Shown here piece after piece: positions 52,142 through 59,912 of a stretch of 64,000 bases of DNA (position 1 is its first letter; each line of letters opens with the position of its first letter). The notes under the pieces are model-generated. The model searched no databases. It was not told the origin of the DNA and saw nothing but the letters and a program-made list of their open reading frames with translations. The position numbers and the translations under genes are program-made. The stretch is from Cloacibacterium normanense (GTDB lineage Bacteria; Bacteroidota; Bacteroidia; Flavobacteriales; Weeksellaceae), in NCBI RefSeq assembly GCF_002943105.1, contig NZ_PTPZ01000009.1, forward strand, positions 1 to 64,000, in the 5' to 3' direction.

Positions 52142-52747
52142 TTATTCAGCAGCAGGAGCTTCACCTTCAGCTGCAGGAGCTTCTGGAGTTTCTTCTGTTG
52201 CAGGAGCTTCTACTTCTGTTGCAGGAGCTTCTACAGCTGGAGCTTCTTCAGTTTTAGCACCTTTTGCTTCTTCTTTATTTTCTAAAGCAGAAATTAATCT
52301 TTGGATAGGAGATTGAAGTAATCCGATGATTTCACCAATCATTTCTTCTCTAGACTTGATATTTGCAAGAGTATCTAGGTTGTTATCTCCAACGTAGAAC
52401 GTTTCTTGTAAATAAGCAGACTTAAGAGCTGGGAAAGCTTCTTTCTTTCTGAATCCTTGAATTAATTTAGCAGGAGCGTTTGCAGTTTCTGAAATCATTA
52501 CAGCAGTATTCCCTTTGAAAGTTGGGAACATTTCTGAATAATCTACACCTTCAATTTGCTCCATTGCTTTTTGTAATAAAGTATTCTTTACTACTTTAAG
52601 CTTAATATTATTTTTAAATGCTTGTCTTCTAAAATCTGAAGTCTGAGCAGCATTCAATCCTTCAAGATTTGCTACATACACTACTTTAGCGTCTTGTAAC
52701 ATATCTTTAATCTCTTGTATTACTAATACTTTTTCTTCTTTTGTCAT
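52142..52747 (-). CDS. rplJ: Ribosomal protein uL10 with Ala/Pro/Glu-rich C-terminal tail
   Basis: 201 residues, against about 165-175 usual. The first 165 residues are a normal uL10 (VVYVANLEGLNAAQTSDFRRQAF, VVKNTLLQKAME, TAVMISETANAPAKLIQGFRK). Residues about 168-201 are a low-complexity tail with repeated EAPA/VEAPAT units. The tail should be disordered and follows the helix that binds bL12. Confidence 0.97.
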   Translation of the reverse strand: MTKEEKVLVIQEIKDMLQDAKVVYVANLEGLNAAQTSDFRRQAFKNNIKLKVVKNTLLQKAMEQIEGVDYSEMFPTFKGNTAVMISETANAPAKLIQGFRKKEAFPALKSAYLQETFYVGDNNLDTLANIKSREEMIGEIIGLLQSPIQRLISALENKEEAKGAKTEEAPAVEAPATEVEAPATEETPEAPAAEGEAPAAE

Positions 52748-52760
52748 TGTCTTTCAGATT

Positions 52761-53453
52761 TTAGTTAACAGATTTAGTATCAATTGCAATCCCCGGACTC
52801 ATTGTAGAAGAAAGATAGATAGATTTTACGTAAGTACCTTTAGCAGCGGTAGGCTTAAGCTTAATTAATGTATGAATTAATTCAGCAGCGTTTTCTTTCA
52901 ATTGTTCTGGAGAGAAAGAAACTTTACCAATACCAGCGTGTACAATACCGTATTTATCTACTTTGAAATCAATTTTACCAGCTTTTACTTCTGCAACAGC
53001 TTTACCTACTTCCATAGTTACAGTACCTGATTTAGGGTTTGGCATTAAACCTCTAGGACCTAAAATTCTTCCTAATGGACCTAATTTACCCATTACAGCA
53101 GGCATAGTAACGATTACGTCTACATCTGTCCAACCGTCTTTGATTTTTTGTAAATATTCATCAAGACCTACATAATCAGCACCAGCTTCTTTAGCTTCTG
53201 CTTCTTTATCTGGAGTTACTAATGCTAATACTTTAACATCTTTACCAGTTCCGTGAGGAAGAGATACTACACCTCTTACCATTTGGTTTGCTTTTCTAGG
53301 ATCTACCCCTAATCTAACTGCAAGGTCAACAGAAGCATCAAACTTAGCATAGTTTAATTCTTTTACTAATGCAGAAGCTTCATCAAGGTTATATACCCTG
53401 TTTTTCTCTACTTTGCTCGCAACTTCTTTTTGCTTTTTCGTTAATTTTGCCAT
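52761..53453 (-). CDS. rplA: Ribosomal protein uL1
   Basis: 230 residues. Binds the L1 stalk of 23S rRNA and in many bacteria represses its own operon. Conserved: [25 protein letters not shown] (about 34-58), [33 protein letters not shown] (split about 125-146) and the C-terminal [14 protein letters not shown]. rplK lies 11 bases upstream. Confidence 0.98.
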   Translation of the reverse strand: MAKLTKKQKEVASKVEKNRVYNLDEASALVKELNYAKFDASVDLAVRLGVDPRKANQMVRGVVSLPHGTGKDVKVLALVTPDKEAEAKEAGADYVGLDEYLQKIKDGWTDVDVIVTMPAVMGKLGPLGRILGPRGLMPNPKSGTVTMEVGKAVAEVKAGKIDFKVDKYGIVHAGIGKVSFSPEQLKENAAELIHTLIKLKPTAAKGTYVKSIYLSSTMSPGIAIDTKSVN

Positions 53454-53464
53454 TTCAATAAGTT

Positions 53465-53908
53465 TTAAGCGTTAGACGGTTTAGTTCCAGTTACTCTCAA
53501 TCCCATAGATCTTGCAGTTCCTGCAACCATTGATAATGCAGAATCCATTGTAAAGCAGTTCAAATCAGCCATTTTATCTTCAGCGATTTTTTTCACTTGT
53601 TCCCAAGTTACAGAACCTACTTTTACTCTGTTTGGTTCTCCAGAACCTCCTTTTACCTTAGCAGCTTCCATTAATTGGATTGCAGCTGGCGGAGTTTTAA
53701 TTACGAATTCGAAAGACTTATCTTCGTAAACAGTAATTAGAACCGGTAAAACTTGCCCTGGCTTGTCTTGTGTTCTTCCATTAAATTGTTTACAAAACTC
53801 CATAATGTTTACCCCAGCAGAACCTAAAGCAGGACCAACTGGTGGTGAAGGGTTAGCAGCGCCACCTTTCACTTGGAGTTTCACCATTTTAAAGACTTTT
53901 TTAGCCAT
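53465..53908 (-). CDS. rplK: Ribosomal protein uL11
   Basis: 147 residues. Binds the GTPase-associated centre of 23S r[37 protein letters not shown] (split about 10-43) and the C-terminal [17 protein letters not shown] are typical. First gene of the rplKAJL transcription unit, with a consensus promoter at 54006-54035. Confidence 0.98.
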   Translation of the reverse strand: MAKKVFKMVKLQVKGGAANPSPPVGPALGSAGVNIMEFCKQFNGRTQDKPGQVLPVLITVYEDKSFEFVIKTPPAAIQLMEAAKVKGGSGEPNRVKVGSVTWEQVKKIAEDKMADLNCFTMDSALSMVAGTARSMGLRVTGTKPSNA

Positions 53909-54005
53909 TTTTTAATTTTTAAAAATTTTTAATTTATGAATGTGGAAGCATTTATAAATCAGCAAGTTAGATTATCTCACCTTCCTAACTTACTTTTTGT
54001 GGGTG

Positions 54006-54035
54006 CAAAATTAAGAAAAATTTCTTAACTAACAA
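54006..54035 (-). promoter_or_regulatory. Consensus promoter of rplKAJL
   Basis: On the minus strand TTG (54033-54035), a 19-nt spacer and TAATTTTG (54006-54013), an exact match to the Bacteroidota TTG-N19-TAnnTTTG consensus. It lies between umuC and rplK and gives the ribosomal genes their own start, about 100 nt upstream of rplK. Confidence 0.8.
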
Positions 54036-54074
54036 GTGTAAATCGCTGAAATTTAAAAAGATATTCAATATTTT

Positions 54075-55346
54075 TTAATGAAACCTAAAATTAGCTTCGG
54101 GTAAAGTATTGCTTTTCAGAAATTCTTCATATTCTGGCGAAAGCAATTTTCTTTCGTAGGTAGGTTTTCCGTTTTGTGAGGCCAATCGTATTTTATTTTT
54201 GCCATATTTCTTGTTCAGAGAATCCATAGCTTTCATAATCGGGAGATGTTTTTCTTCTACATCTTCTTCAAAAATATTAATCAGTCTTTGATTTTCTGGA
54301 ACAAAATCAGAAACAATTACGCCAGCCTTTTTATACAAAAAACCATCTTTATAAATGGCTTCAAAAATAGCATTTGCGGCTTTAGACAAAACAATGGAAG
54401 AACTACTTGGGTTAGGCAAAACCACAGAAAATCCGTTTTTGTATTCTGGTAAATCTTTTCTAAATCTATTCGTTTGTAGAAATACAGAAATCACTTTACA
54501 ACAACTGTTCTGTTTCCTTAACTTTTCGGCACAAGAGAAAGCAAAGGTTTCTACGCGTTCTCTCAGCATTTCTTTATCCGAAATCATCTCCATAAAGCTT
54601 CTGGTAGTGGCAATAGATTGTTTTTTAGAAGGAGAATCAAGTTCTAATTGTTTAATTCCTTTTAATTCATTAATCATTCTCACGCCGTGAATTCCCATCA
54701 ATTTTCTAACCCAAATTTCTGGCTTCTTAAGCAAATCTGCCGCTTTATACACTCCCGCATCTTTCATCTTATTTCCCAATCTTCTGCCAATTCCCCAAAC
54801 ATCACCAATCTCTAACCACTGAAGTGCTTTTTCTATTTTTTGTGGAGTATCGAGCATACAAACCCCTTGAAATTTTTCTGGATATTTCTTAGCAATTCTA
54901 TTGGCTACTTTTGCCAATGTTTTGGTAGGAGCTATTCCTATACTCACAGGAATTTTTGTTTTCTGCAGGATAACGTTTTTGATATTTTGAGAATACTCTT
55001 CTAAATTGAAATATTTGAACCCATGAAAATCTAGAAATAGTTCATCTATACTGTAAATTTCAAAATTGGGAGAAAACTCTCTGGCAATCGCAGAAACTTG
55101 TTGACTTTTGAAATTGTAATATTCAAATTTAGCGGAGAAACATTTCACTCCATGTTGCTCAAATAAATCTCTATACTTGAAGACTGGCGCTCCCATAGGA
55201 ACTCCTAAATCCTTCGCTTCATTACTTCTAGACACTACACAACCATCATTATTAGACAAAACCACGACTGGAACCTCCTGTAAAGAAGGGTCTAAAACTC
55301 TTTCGCAGCTCACAAAAAAATTATTACAGTCTAATAGCGCAAACAT
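54075..55346 (-). CDS. umuC: Y-family DNA polymerase V catalytic subunit UmuC
   Basis: 423 residues. Translesion polymerase: [21 protein letters not shown] (2-22, catalytic aspartate), [41 protein letters not shown] with the catalytic [25 protein letters not shown] and [11 protein letters not shown]; the C-terminal DUF4113-like end includes [14 protein letters not shown]. No umuD-like gene is adjacent. It is inserted between nusG and rplK, where most bacteria have no gene, with a terminator upstream and a promoter downstream. Confidence 0.93.
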   Translation of the reverse strand: MFALLDCNNFFVSCERVLDPSLQEVPVVVLSNNDGCVVSRSNEAKDLGVPMGAPVFKYRDLFEQHGVKCFSAKFEYYNFKSQQVSAIAREFSPNFEIYSIDELFLDFHGFKYFNLEEYSQNIKNVILQKTKIPVSIGIAPTKTLAKVANRIAKKYPEKFQGVCMLDTPQKIEKALQWLEIGDVWGIGRRLGNKMKDAGVYKAADLLKKPEIWVRKLMGIHGVRMINELKGIKQLELDSPSKKQSIATTRSFMEMISDKEMLRERVETFAFSCAEKLRKQNSCCKVISVFLQTNRFRKDLPEYKNGFSVVLPNPSSSSIVLSKAANAIFEAIYKDGFLYKKAGVIVSDFVPENQRLINIFEEDVEEKHLPIMKAMDSLNKKYGKNKIRLASQNGKPTYERKLLSPEYEEFLKSNTLPEANFRFH

Positions 55347-55443
55347 AATAGAAGAAATTTAGAAGAATTAAACGCTAAAATGAGAGTGTAAAATTAGAAA
55401 GATTACACGACAAAAGAGGGCGTTTTTAGAAAGATTTATCCAC

Positions 55444-55468
55444 AAAAAAACCACTCTAATCAGAGTGG
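55444..55468 (-). terminator. Terminator between nusG and umuC
   Basis: CCACTCT / AGAGTGG stem with an AATC loop and T7 on the minus strand, 23 bases after the nusG stop. Confidence 0.85.
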
Positions 55469-55491
55469 CTCATTATTTTGTATGATAAATT

Positions 55492-56034
55492 TTACAATTT
55501 TTCTACTTGCATGTAAGAAAGTTCCATAGGAGTTTTTCTACCGAAAATCATTACAGAAACTTCTAATTTCTTCTTGTCTTCTAAGATTTTTTCTACAGTA
55601 CCATTAAATCCATTGAAAGGACCATCGATTACTTTTACACTTTCTCCTACTACAAATGGAATTTCTATTTCTGTAGCAAATTCAGAAAGTTCATCCATTT
55701 TACCAAGCATTCTGTTTACTTCAGATTTACGCATCGGAACAGGATCACCTCCTTTTGTAAGACTTAAAAAAGAAATTACACCAGGTAAATTTTTAATAAT
55801 ATGTGGGATTTCTCCTATCAGATTAGCTTCTACCATTAAGTAACCAGGGTAAAAAGGCTTTTCTTTAGGCACTTTTTTACCATTTCTTACTTGGATTACT
55901 TTTTCCATAGGAATAACTACTTGAGTAACGTAAGCTTCAAGATTTAATCTTTTAACTTCGCTCTCAATGTAGGCCTTAACTTTATTTTCCTGGCCACTAA
56001 TAGCTTTTAATACATACCATTTTAAATCGCTCAT
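55492..56034 (-). CDS. nusG: Transcription termination/antitermination protein NusG
   Basis: 180 residues. NGN domain (about 3-120: KWYVLKAISGQENKVKAYIE, then YPGYLMVEANL and GVISFLS) and a C-terminal KOW domain (about 128-178: VVGESVKVIDGPFNGFNGTVEKI). Links RNA polymerase to ribosome or Rho. Follows secE by 10 bases. Confidence 0.97.
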   Translation of the reverse strand: MSDLKWYVLKAISGQENKVKAYIESEVKRLNLEAYVTQVVIPMEKVIQVRNGKKVPKEKPFYPGYLMVEANLIGEIPHIIKNLPGVISFLSLTKGGDPVPMRKSEVNRMLGKMDELSEFATEIEIPFVVGESVKVIDGPFNGFNGTVEKILEDKKKLEVSVMIFGRKTPMELSYMQVEKL

Positions 56035-56044
56035 GGAAAAATTT

Positions 56045-56251
56045 TTAATTAAAGAAACCTATGAAAATTGCTAATATATTTTTAATAGCTGTGCTAAATA
56101 ATGAATCTACTCCGAAAGTAAACAATGCTAATATAACAGTAGCTACAGCCACTACTATTGTAGAAGATTGTAAATCAGCCCACTTTGGCCATTCTACTTT
56201 ATATCTAAATTCTGAATAAGAATCTTTTAAAAAATTGATAAGTGAGTTCAT
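56045..56251 (-). CDS. secE: Preprotein translocase subunit SecE
   Basis: 68 residues, single-helix form. Amphipathic N-terminus (FLKDSYSEFRYKVEWPKWADLQSS) with the conserved VEWPxW, then one membrane helix (about 32-60). Part of SecYEG. It starts 12 bases after the 3' end of tRNA-Trp, so the tRNA and secE are probably co-transcribed. Confidence 0.95.
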   Translation of the reverse strand: MNSLINFLKDSYSEFRYKVEWPKWADLQSSTIVVAVATVILALFTFGVDSLFSTAIKNILAIFIGFFN

Positions 56252-56263
56252 AATTTATATTTG

Positions 56264-56334
56264 CACGGGCACAAGGATTCGAACCCTGATCAACGGTTTT
56301 GGAGACCGGTATCCTACCATTGGACGATGCCCGT
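56264..56334 (-). tRNA. tRNA-Trp (CCA)
   Basis: 71 nt. Acceptor ACGGGCA / TGCCCGT, discriminator G, anticodon CCA and T-arm GGGTTCGAATCC. 3' CCA not encoded. Upstream of secE. Confidence 0.95.
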
Positions 56335-56344
56335 AGTTAAAAAA

Positions 56345-56369
56345 GCTCCGTAAGTTTCCTTACGGAAGC
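56345..56369 (-). terminator. tuf terminator
   Basis: GCTTCCGTAAG / CTTACGGAGC stem (one bulge) followed by T6 on the minus strand, between tuf and tRNA-Trp. Confidence 0.8.
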
Positions 56370-56387
56370 TTTATTTATTTAAGATGA

Positions 56388-57575
56388 TTAATCTAAGATT
56401 TCAGTAACCTGACCAGCACCTACTGTTCTACCACCTTCTCTGATCGCAAATCTAAGACCTACGTTAAGAGCGATTGGCTGTAACAATTCTACAGTGATAG
56501 TTAAGTTATCACCAGGCATTACCATCTCTACACCTTCTGGTAAGAAGATTTCACCTGTTACGTCAGTAGTTCTTACATAGAACTGAGGACGATATTTGTT
56601 GTGGAATGGAGTGTGTCTACCACCTTCTTCTTTAGAAAGAACGTAAACCTCAGCTTTGAATTTCTTGTGTGGTTTCACAGAATCTTTCTTAGCGATTACC
56701 ATACCTCTCTTGATGTCAGTTTTCTCGATACCTCTTAATAATAAACCTACGTTATCACCAGCTTCACCTCTATCTAAGATTTTTCTAAACATCTCAACAC
56801 CAGTGATAGTAGAAGTTAACTTCTCATCACCCATACCTACGATGTCTACTGGATCACCTGTATTGATAACACCTGATTCAATTCTACCAGTTGCTACAGT
56901 ACCTCTACCTGTAATAGAGAATACGTCTTCGATTGGCATTAAGAATGGCTTATCTTGATCTCTAACTGGTAATTCAATCCAGTTATCAACAGCATCCATA
57001 AGAGCTTCTACAGTTTCAACCCATTTTGGTTCACCGTTAAGTGCACCTAGAGCAGAACCTTGAATTACTGGAGAGTTATCACCATCATATTCGTAAGAAG
57101 ATAATAAATCTCTTACTTCTAATTCTACTAATTCTAATAATTCAGCATCGTCTACCATGTCAACTTTGTTCATGAAAACAACGATTCTTGGTACGTTTAC
57201 CTGACGGCAAAGTAGGATGTGCTCTCTAGTTTGTGGCATTGGACCATCAGTAGCAGCAACTACTAAGATAGCTCCATCCATTTGAGCAGCACCAGTAACC
57301 ATGTTTTTAACATAATCGGCGTGACCTGGACAGTCTACGTGAGCATAGTGTCTGTTTACAGTTTCATACTCTACGTGAGCAGTATTAATAGTAATACCTC
57401 TTTCTTTTTCTTCTGGAGCAGAGTCAATTGAAGAGAAGTCTTTCATTTCAGCTAATCCTTTCTCAGCTAATACTTTAGTAATAGCAGCAGTAAGGGTAGT
57501 TTTACCATGGTCAACGTGACCAATAGTACCAATGTTTAAGTGTGGTTTGTTACGATTAAACGTTTCCTTTGCCAT
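56388..57575 (-). CDS. tuf: Elongation factor Tu
   Basis: 395 residues. Delivers aminoacyl-tRNA to the ribosome. G1 GHVDHGKTT (19-27), switch [15 protein letters not shown]3 DCPGHADYV (about 81-89), G4 [10 protein letters not shown]5 SALGAL; domain II and III signatures [13 protein letters not shown] and [15 protein letters not shown]-like end are complete. Own promoter (57619-57626) and own terminator. Confidence 0.99.
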   Translation of the reverse strand: MAKETFNRNKPHLNIGTIGHVDHGKTTLTAAITKVLAEKGLAEMKDFSSIDSAPEEKERGITINTAHVEYETVNRHYAHVDCPGHADYVKNMVTGAAQMDGAILVVAATDGPMPQTREHILLCRQVNVPRIVVFMNKVDMVDDAELLELVELEVRDLLSSYEYDGDNSPVIQGSALGALNGEPKWVETVEALMDAVDNWIELPVRDQDKPFLMPIEDVFSITGRGTVATGRIESGVINTGDPVDIVGMGDEKLTSTITGVEMFRKILDRGEAGDNVGLLLRGIEKTDIKRGMVIAKKDSVKPHKKFKAEVYVLSKEEGGRHTPFHNKYRPQFYVRTTDVTGEIFLPEGVEMVMPGDNLTITVELLQPIALNVGLRFAIREGGRTVGAGQVTEILD

Positions 57576-57618
57576 GATTTTAATATTTAATTTATTAACT
57601 ATTGAAATTTTCAGTGCG

Positions 57619-57626
57619 CAAATATA
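57619..57626 (-). promoter_or_regulatory. -7 box of tuf
   Basis: TATATTTG on the minus strand, 43 nt before the ATG; TTTTG lies 16 nt further upstream as a possible -33 element. Confidence 0.6.
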
Positions 57627-57748
57627 GTGATTTTTTGAATATCAAAATCTTTTTATTAAAAAAAATTTCAACATTCAGTTTCAATACGTTTGACACTATG
57701 ATATTATCTTATTTTTGAGGGTACAAATTTAAGAATTTATTTTAAATA

Positions 57749-57782
57749 AAAAAGTCTCTCAAAATATTTTGAGAGACTTTTA
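57749..57782 (-). terminator. Terminator of the tRNA Thr-Tyr-Gly-Thr unit
   Basis: AAAAGTCTCTCAAAAT / ATTTTGAGAGACTTTT perfect palindrome with a T-rich end, 6 bases after tRNA-Thr(GGT). It isolates the tRNA unit from tuf. Confidence 0.85.
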
Positions 57783-57787
57783 TTTTG

Positions 57788-57859
57788 AGCCAACTATGAG
57801 ATTTGAACTCACGACCTCTTCCTTACCAAGGAAGCGCTCTACCCCTGAGCTAAGTCGGC
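57788..57859 (-). tRNA. tRNA-Thr (GGT)
   Basis: 72 nt. Acceptor GCCGACT / AGTTGGC (with G-U), discriminator U, anticodon GGT in the loop after CTTCCTT. CCA not encoded. Last tRNA of the unit. A 9-bp AAATCACAT / ATGTGATTT hairpin (57869-57900) lies between it and tRNA-Gly. Confidence 0.95.
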
Positions 57860-57906
57860 TTGAAAAAAAAATCACATACCGCTTATTTGGAATGTGATTT
57901 ATTTAG

Positions 57907-57979
57907 AGCGGAAGACGGGGGTCGAACCCGCGACATTCAGCTTGGAAGGCTGACGCTCTACCAACTGAGCTACTTCCGC
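57907..57979 (-). tRNA. tRNA-Gly (TCC)
   Basis: 73 nt. Acceptor GCGGAAG / CTTCCGC, discriminator U, anticodon TCC, T-arm GGGTTCGACCCC. CCA not encoded. Confidence 0.95.
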
Positions 57980-58064
57980 AATTTGTGTTTACAAATTATT
58001 GTTGGTAAACGGTGTGCAAATTTATAAAATTTTTCTAAACCTGCAAATTAAATTTATAAAAAAG

Positions 58065-58147
58065 TGGGGAGAGCAGGATTCGAACCTGCGAAGTCGTAAG
58101 ACAGCAGAGTTACAGTCTGATCCATTTGGCCACTCTGGAATCTCCCC
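58065..58147 (-). tRNA. tRNA-Tyr (GTA)
   Basis: 83 nt with the long variable arm of tyrosine tRNAs. Acceptor GGGGAGA / TCTCCCC, discriminator A, anticodon GTA. CCA not encoded. Confidence 0.95.
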
Positions 58148-58168
58148 GCTTGTTTTTTATAAATTATG

Positions 58169-58242
58169 AGCCTCCAGAGGGATTCGAACCCACGACCCCG
58201 AGATTACAAATCACGTGCTCTGGCCAACTGAGCTATGGAGGC
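58169..58242 (-). tRNA. tRNA-Thr (TGT)
   Basis: 74 nt. Acceptor GCCTCCA / TGGAGGC, discriminator U, anticodon TGT. CCA not encoded. First tRNA of the Thr-Tyr-Gly-Thr unit. Confidence 0.95.
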
Positions 58243-58287
58243 AAAATTTGAGATTTCAAAAGAACTGTTATTCCCTTTTTGCGAGTG

Positions 58288-58319
58288 CAAATATAATACA
58301 GTTTTTTTGAAATCCACAA
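58288..58319 (-). promoter_or_regulatory. Promoter of the tRNA unit
   Basis: TATATTTG (58288-58295) with TTG (58317-58319) 21 nt upstream on the minus strand; 45 nt before tRNA-Thr(TGT). Confidence 0.65.
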
Positions 58320-58349
58320 ATATTTTTTAAAAAAATTTTAATTATTTTT

Positions 58350-58640
58350 CTATGCCATTTCTTTTTTCTTGATTAACAGTTTCTTAGCAGTATCATAACA
58401 CTGGTCTAAACTTTCTTCAAAACTAGCACTTGTCTTCTTTACCACAATATCATCACCTGGAACATGTAATCTTATCTCAGCAGTCTTGTTTTCTTTTTCA
58501 GAAGAATTCTCTACTTTTAAGAAAACTTCGCACTCGATAATTTTATCATAAAAGGTTTCTAACTTATTTAATTTTTTGTCTAAATATTCTTCTAGTGGTG
58601 CATGTGGTGTTAAACCGATTGATTGTACTGTAATTTTCAT
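58350..58640 (-). CDS. hpf: Ribosome hibernation promoting factor (short HPF/RaiA)
   Basis: 96 residues. Begins MKITVQSIGLTPHAPLEEYLDKKLNKLETFYDKI and has the basic, dsRBD-like HPF fold with VPGDDIVVKKTSASFEESLDQCYDTAKKLLIKKK. It should bind the 30S decoding site and inactivate ribosomes in slow growth. It is the short form, without the C-terminal dimerisation domain. Lies 34 bases after xerC on the same strand. Confidence 0.9.
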   Translation of the reverse strand: MKITVQSIGLTPHAPLEEYLDKKLNKLETFYDKIIECEVFLKVENSSEKENKTAEIRLHVPGDDIVVKKTSASFEESLDQCYDTAKKLLIKKKEMA

Positions 58641-58674
58641 AACGCTAACATTTTTTTTAATTAAAAAAGAAAAA

Positions 58675-59559
58675 CTAATCTTCTTTTTTATAGGCTCTGG
58701 GATGAGCCTGATTAAACACTCTTTTTAATTGCTCTATATTGCCATTCGTGTAAACTTGTGTAGAAGCTAAACTAGAATGACCTAAGATTTTTTTAACTTT
58801 AGAAATTTCCGCGCCATTATTCAAAACATGAGTGGCAAAGCTATGCCTTAAAATATGTGGACTCTTTTTTTTCTTTAAAGTTATAAGACTAAGATAGCTA
58901 TTTACCACTGAATACACAAATTTTTCGGATAGTTTTTTTCCATTTTCACGAACGAAAAAATAAATACCAGAATCTTCATTAAACTTTCTAATTGCTATGT
59001 ATTCCCTCATCTGTTTTAGTAGATTTTCAGAAATGGGAACTACTCTTTGCTTATTTCCTTTCCCTTTGACAAATATTTCAGATTTTGAAAAATCTACTTG
59101 CTCTAATAATATATTGCAGAGTTCCGATTTCCTCATTCCAGTTTGGTAAAGCGTTTCTATAATAAGCTTTTCTAAAGAATTCTCTGATTCACTTTCTAAA
59201 ATCTCTCCTAAATTTTCCATCTCCTCTTCAGAAATAGGAATTTGTTTTTCGGCATAAAATTTTAGGGAAGGTATCGTTTCTAAAGGAGAAACTTGAATTT
59301 CACCTATTTTCAGAAGATATAAATAAAAGCTCCTTAAACTAGAAAGTTTACGGTTAATACTTCTTTTTTGGATTTTTTTCTCAGAAAGTGAGACAATGAA
59401 ATTACGAATGATTTTTTTATCTACCTTTTTTAAATCTTCCGTTCCTTCTGTTTCTGAAATAAACAGCAGCAAGTCTTCTAAATCTTTTTTATAACTCACC
59501 AGCGTATTTTGAGAATAACGCTTCTCTACAGAAATATAATCTAGAAACTTGTTAATCAT
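58675..59559 (-). CDS. xerC: Tyrosine recombinase XerC-like
   Basis: 294 residues. N-terminal SAM-like domain (about 1-85: FLDYISVEKRYSQNTLVSYKKDL) and C-terminal catalytic domain with the active-site residues in LYQTGMRKSELCNI (Arg), GKGNKQRVVPI (Lys), HILRHSFATHVLNNG (His-x-x-Arg), ILGHSS (His) and STQVYTN (Tyr nucleophile). A housekeeping chromosome-dimer recombinase in this context between rpsU and hpf, rather than a phage integrase. Confidence 0.92.
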   Translation of the reverse strand: MINKFLDYISVEKRYSQNTLVSYKKDLEDLLLFISETEGTEDLKKVDKKIIRNFIVSLSEKKIQKRSINRKLSSLRSFYLYLLKIGEIQVSPLETIPSLKFYAEKQIPISEEEMENLGEILESESENSLEKLIIETLYQTGMRKSELCNILLEQVDFSKSEIFVKGKGNKQRVVPISENLLKQMREYIAIRKFNEDSGIYFFVRENGKKLSEKFVYSVVNSYLSLITLKKKKSPHILRHSFATHVLNNGAEISKVKKILGHSSLASTQVYTNGNIEQLKRVFNQAHPRAYKKED

Positions 59560-59582
59560 AAATTAATAGGTGTATAAAATAA

Positions 59583-59620
59583 AAATCACTTCTCAAATAT
59601 AAGAATTTGAAAAGTGATTT
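59583..59620 (-). terminator. rpsU terminator
   Basis: AAATCACTT..TCAAAT / TTTGA.AAGTGATTT stem followed on the minus strand by TTTTTATTTT. Confidence 0.8.
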
Positions 59621-59644
59621 AGATATTTTTTAAAGAAAAACTAA

Positions 59645-59842
59645 TTAAGCTTGTTCTTCTTTGCTTAATTCTCTTTGCTTATGAGCTGCTTTTAGCTTTG
59701 ATTGTCTAAAAGTTACAGAAGGTTTTGTAAACTGTTGTCTAGCTCTTAAAGCTCTTACAACACCAGTTTTATCAAATTTTCTTTTATACTTTTTAAGTGC
59801 TCTGTCGATAGACTCTCCGTCTTTTACTGGAATTATTAACAT
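59645..59842 (-). CDS. rpsU: Ribosomal protein bS21
   Basis: 65 residues. MLIIPVKDGESIDRALKKYKRKFDKTGVVRALRARQ in segments, then a basic helical tail, the standard bS21. Own promoter and terminator. Confidence 0.96.
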   Translation of the reverse strand: MLIIPVKDGESIDRALKKYKRKFDKTGVVRALRARQQFTKPSVTFRQSKLKAAHKQRELSKEEQA

Positions 59843-59866
59843 ATATTACATCTCATTTTGTGGTTG

Positions 59867-59896
59867 CAAAAGTATGAAATTTTTTAAACTCCACAA
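59867..59896 (-). promoter_or_regulatory. Consensus promoter of rpsU
   Basis: On the minus strand TTG (59894-59896), 19-nt spacer, TACTTTTG (59867-59874): full match to TTG-N19-TAnnTTTG, 24 nt before the ATG. Confidence 0.8.
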
Positions 59897-59912
59897 AATT
59901 TAATTACAAAAA

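Noticed and set aside
52083-52316. Plus-strand frame rich in Ala/Gly/Ser antisense to rplJ
   Set aside because: It is the complement of the low-complexity uL10 tail and has no independent promoter.
58675-59559. Tyrosine recombinase as a prophage or island integrase
   Set aside because: XerC-like length and motifs, housekeeping neighbours (rpsU, hpf), and no attachment-site duplication near the adjacent tRNAs.
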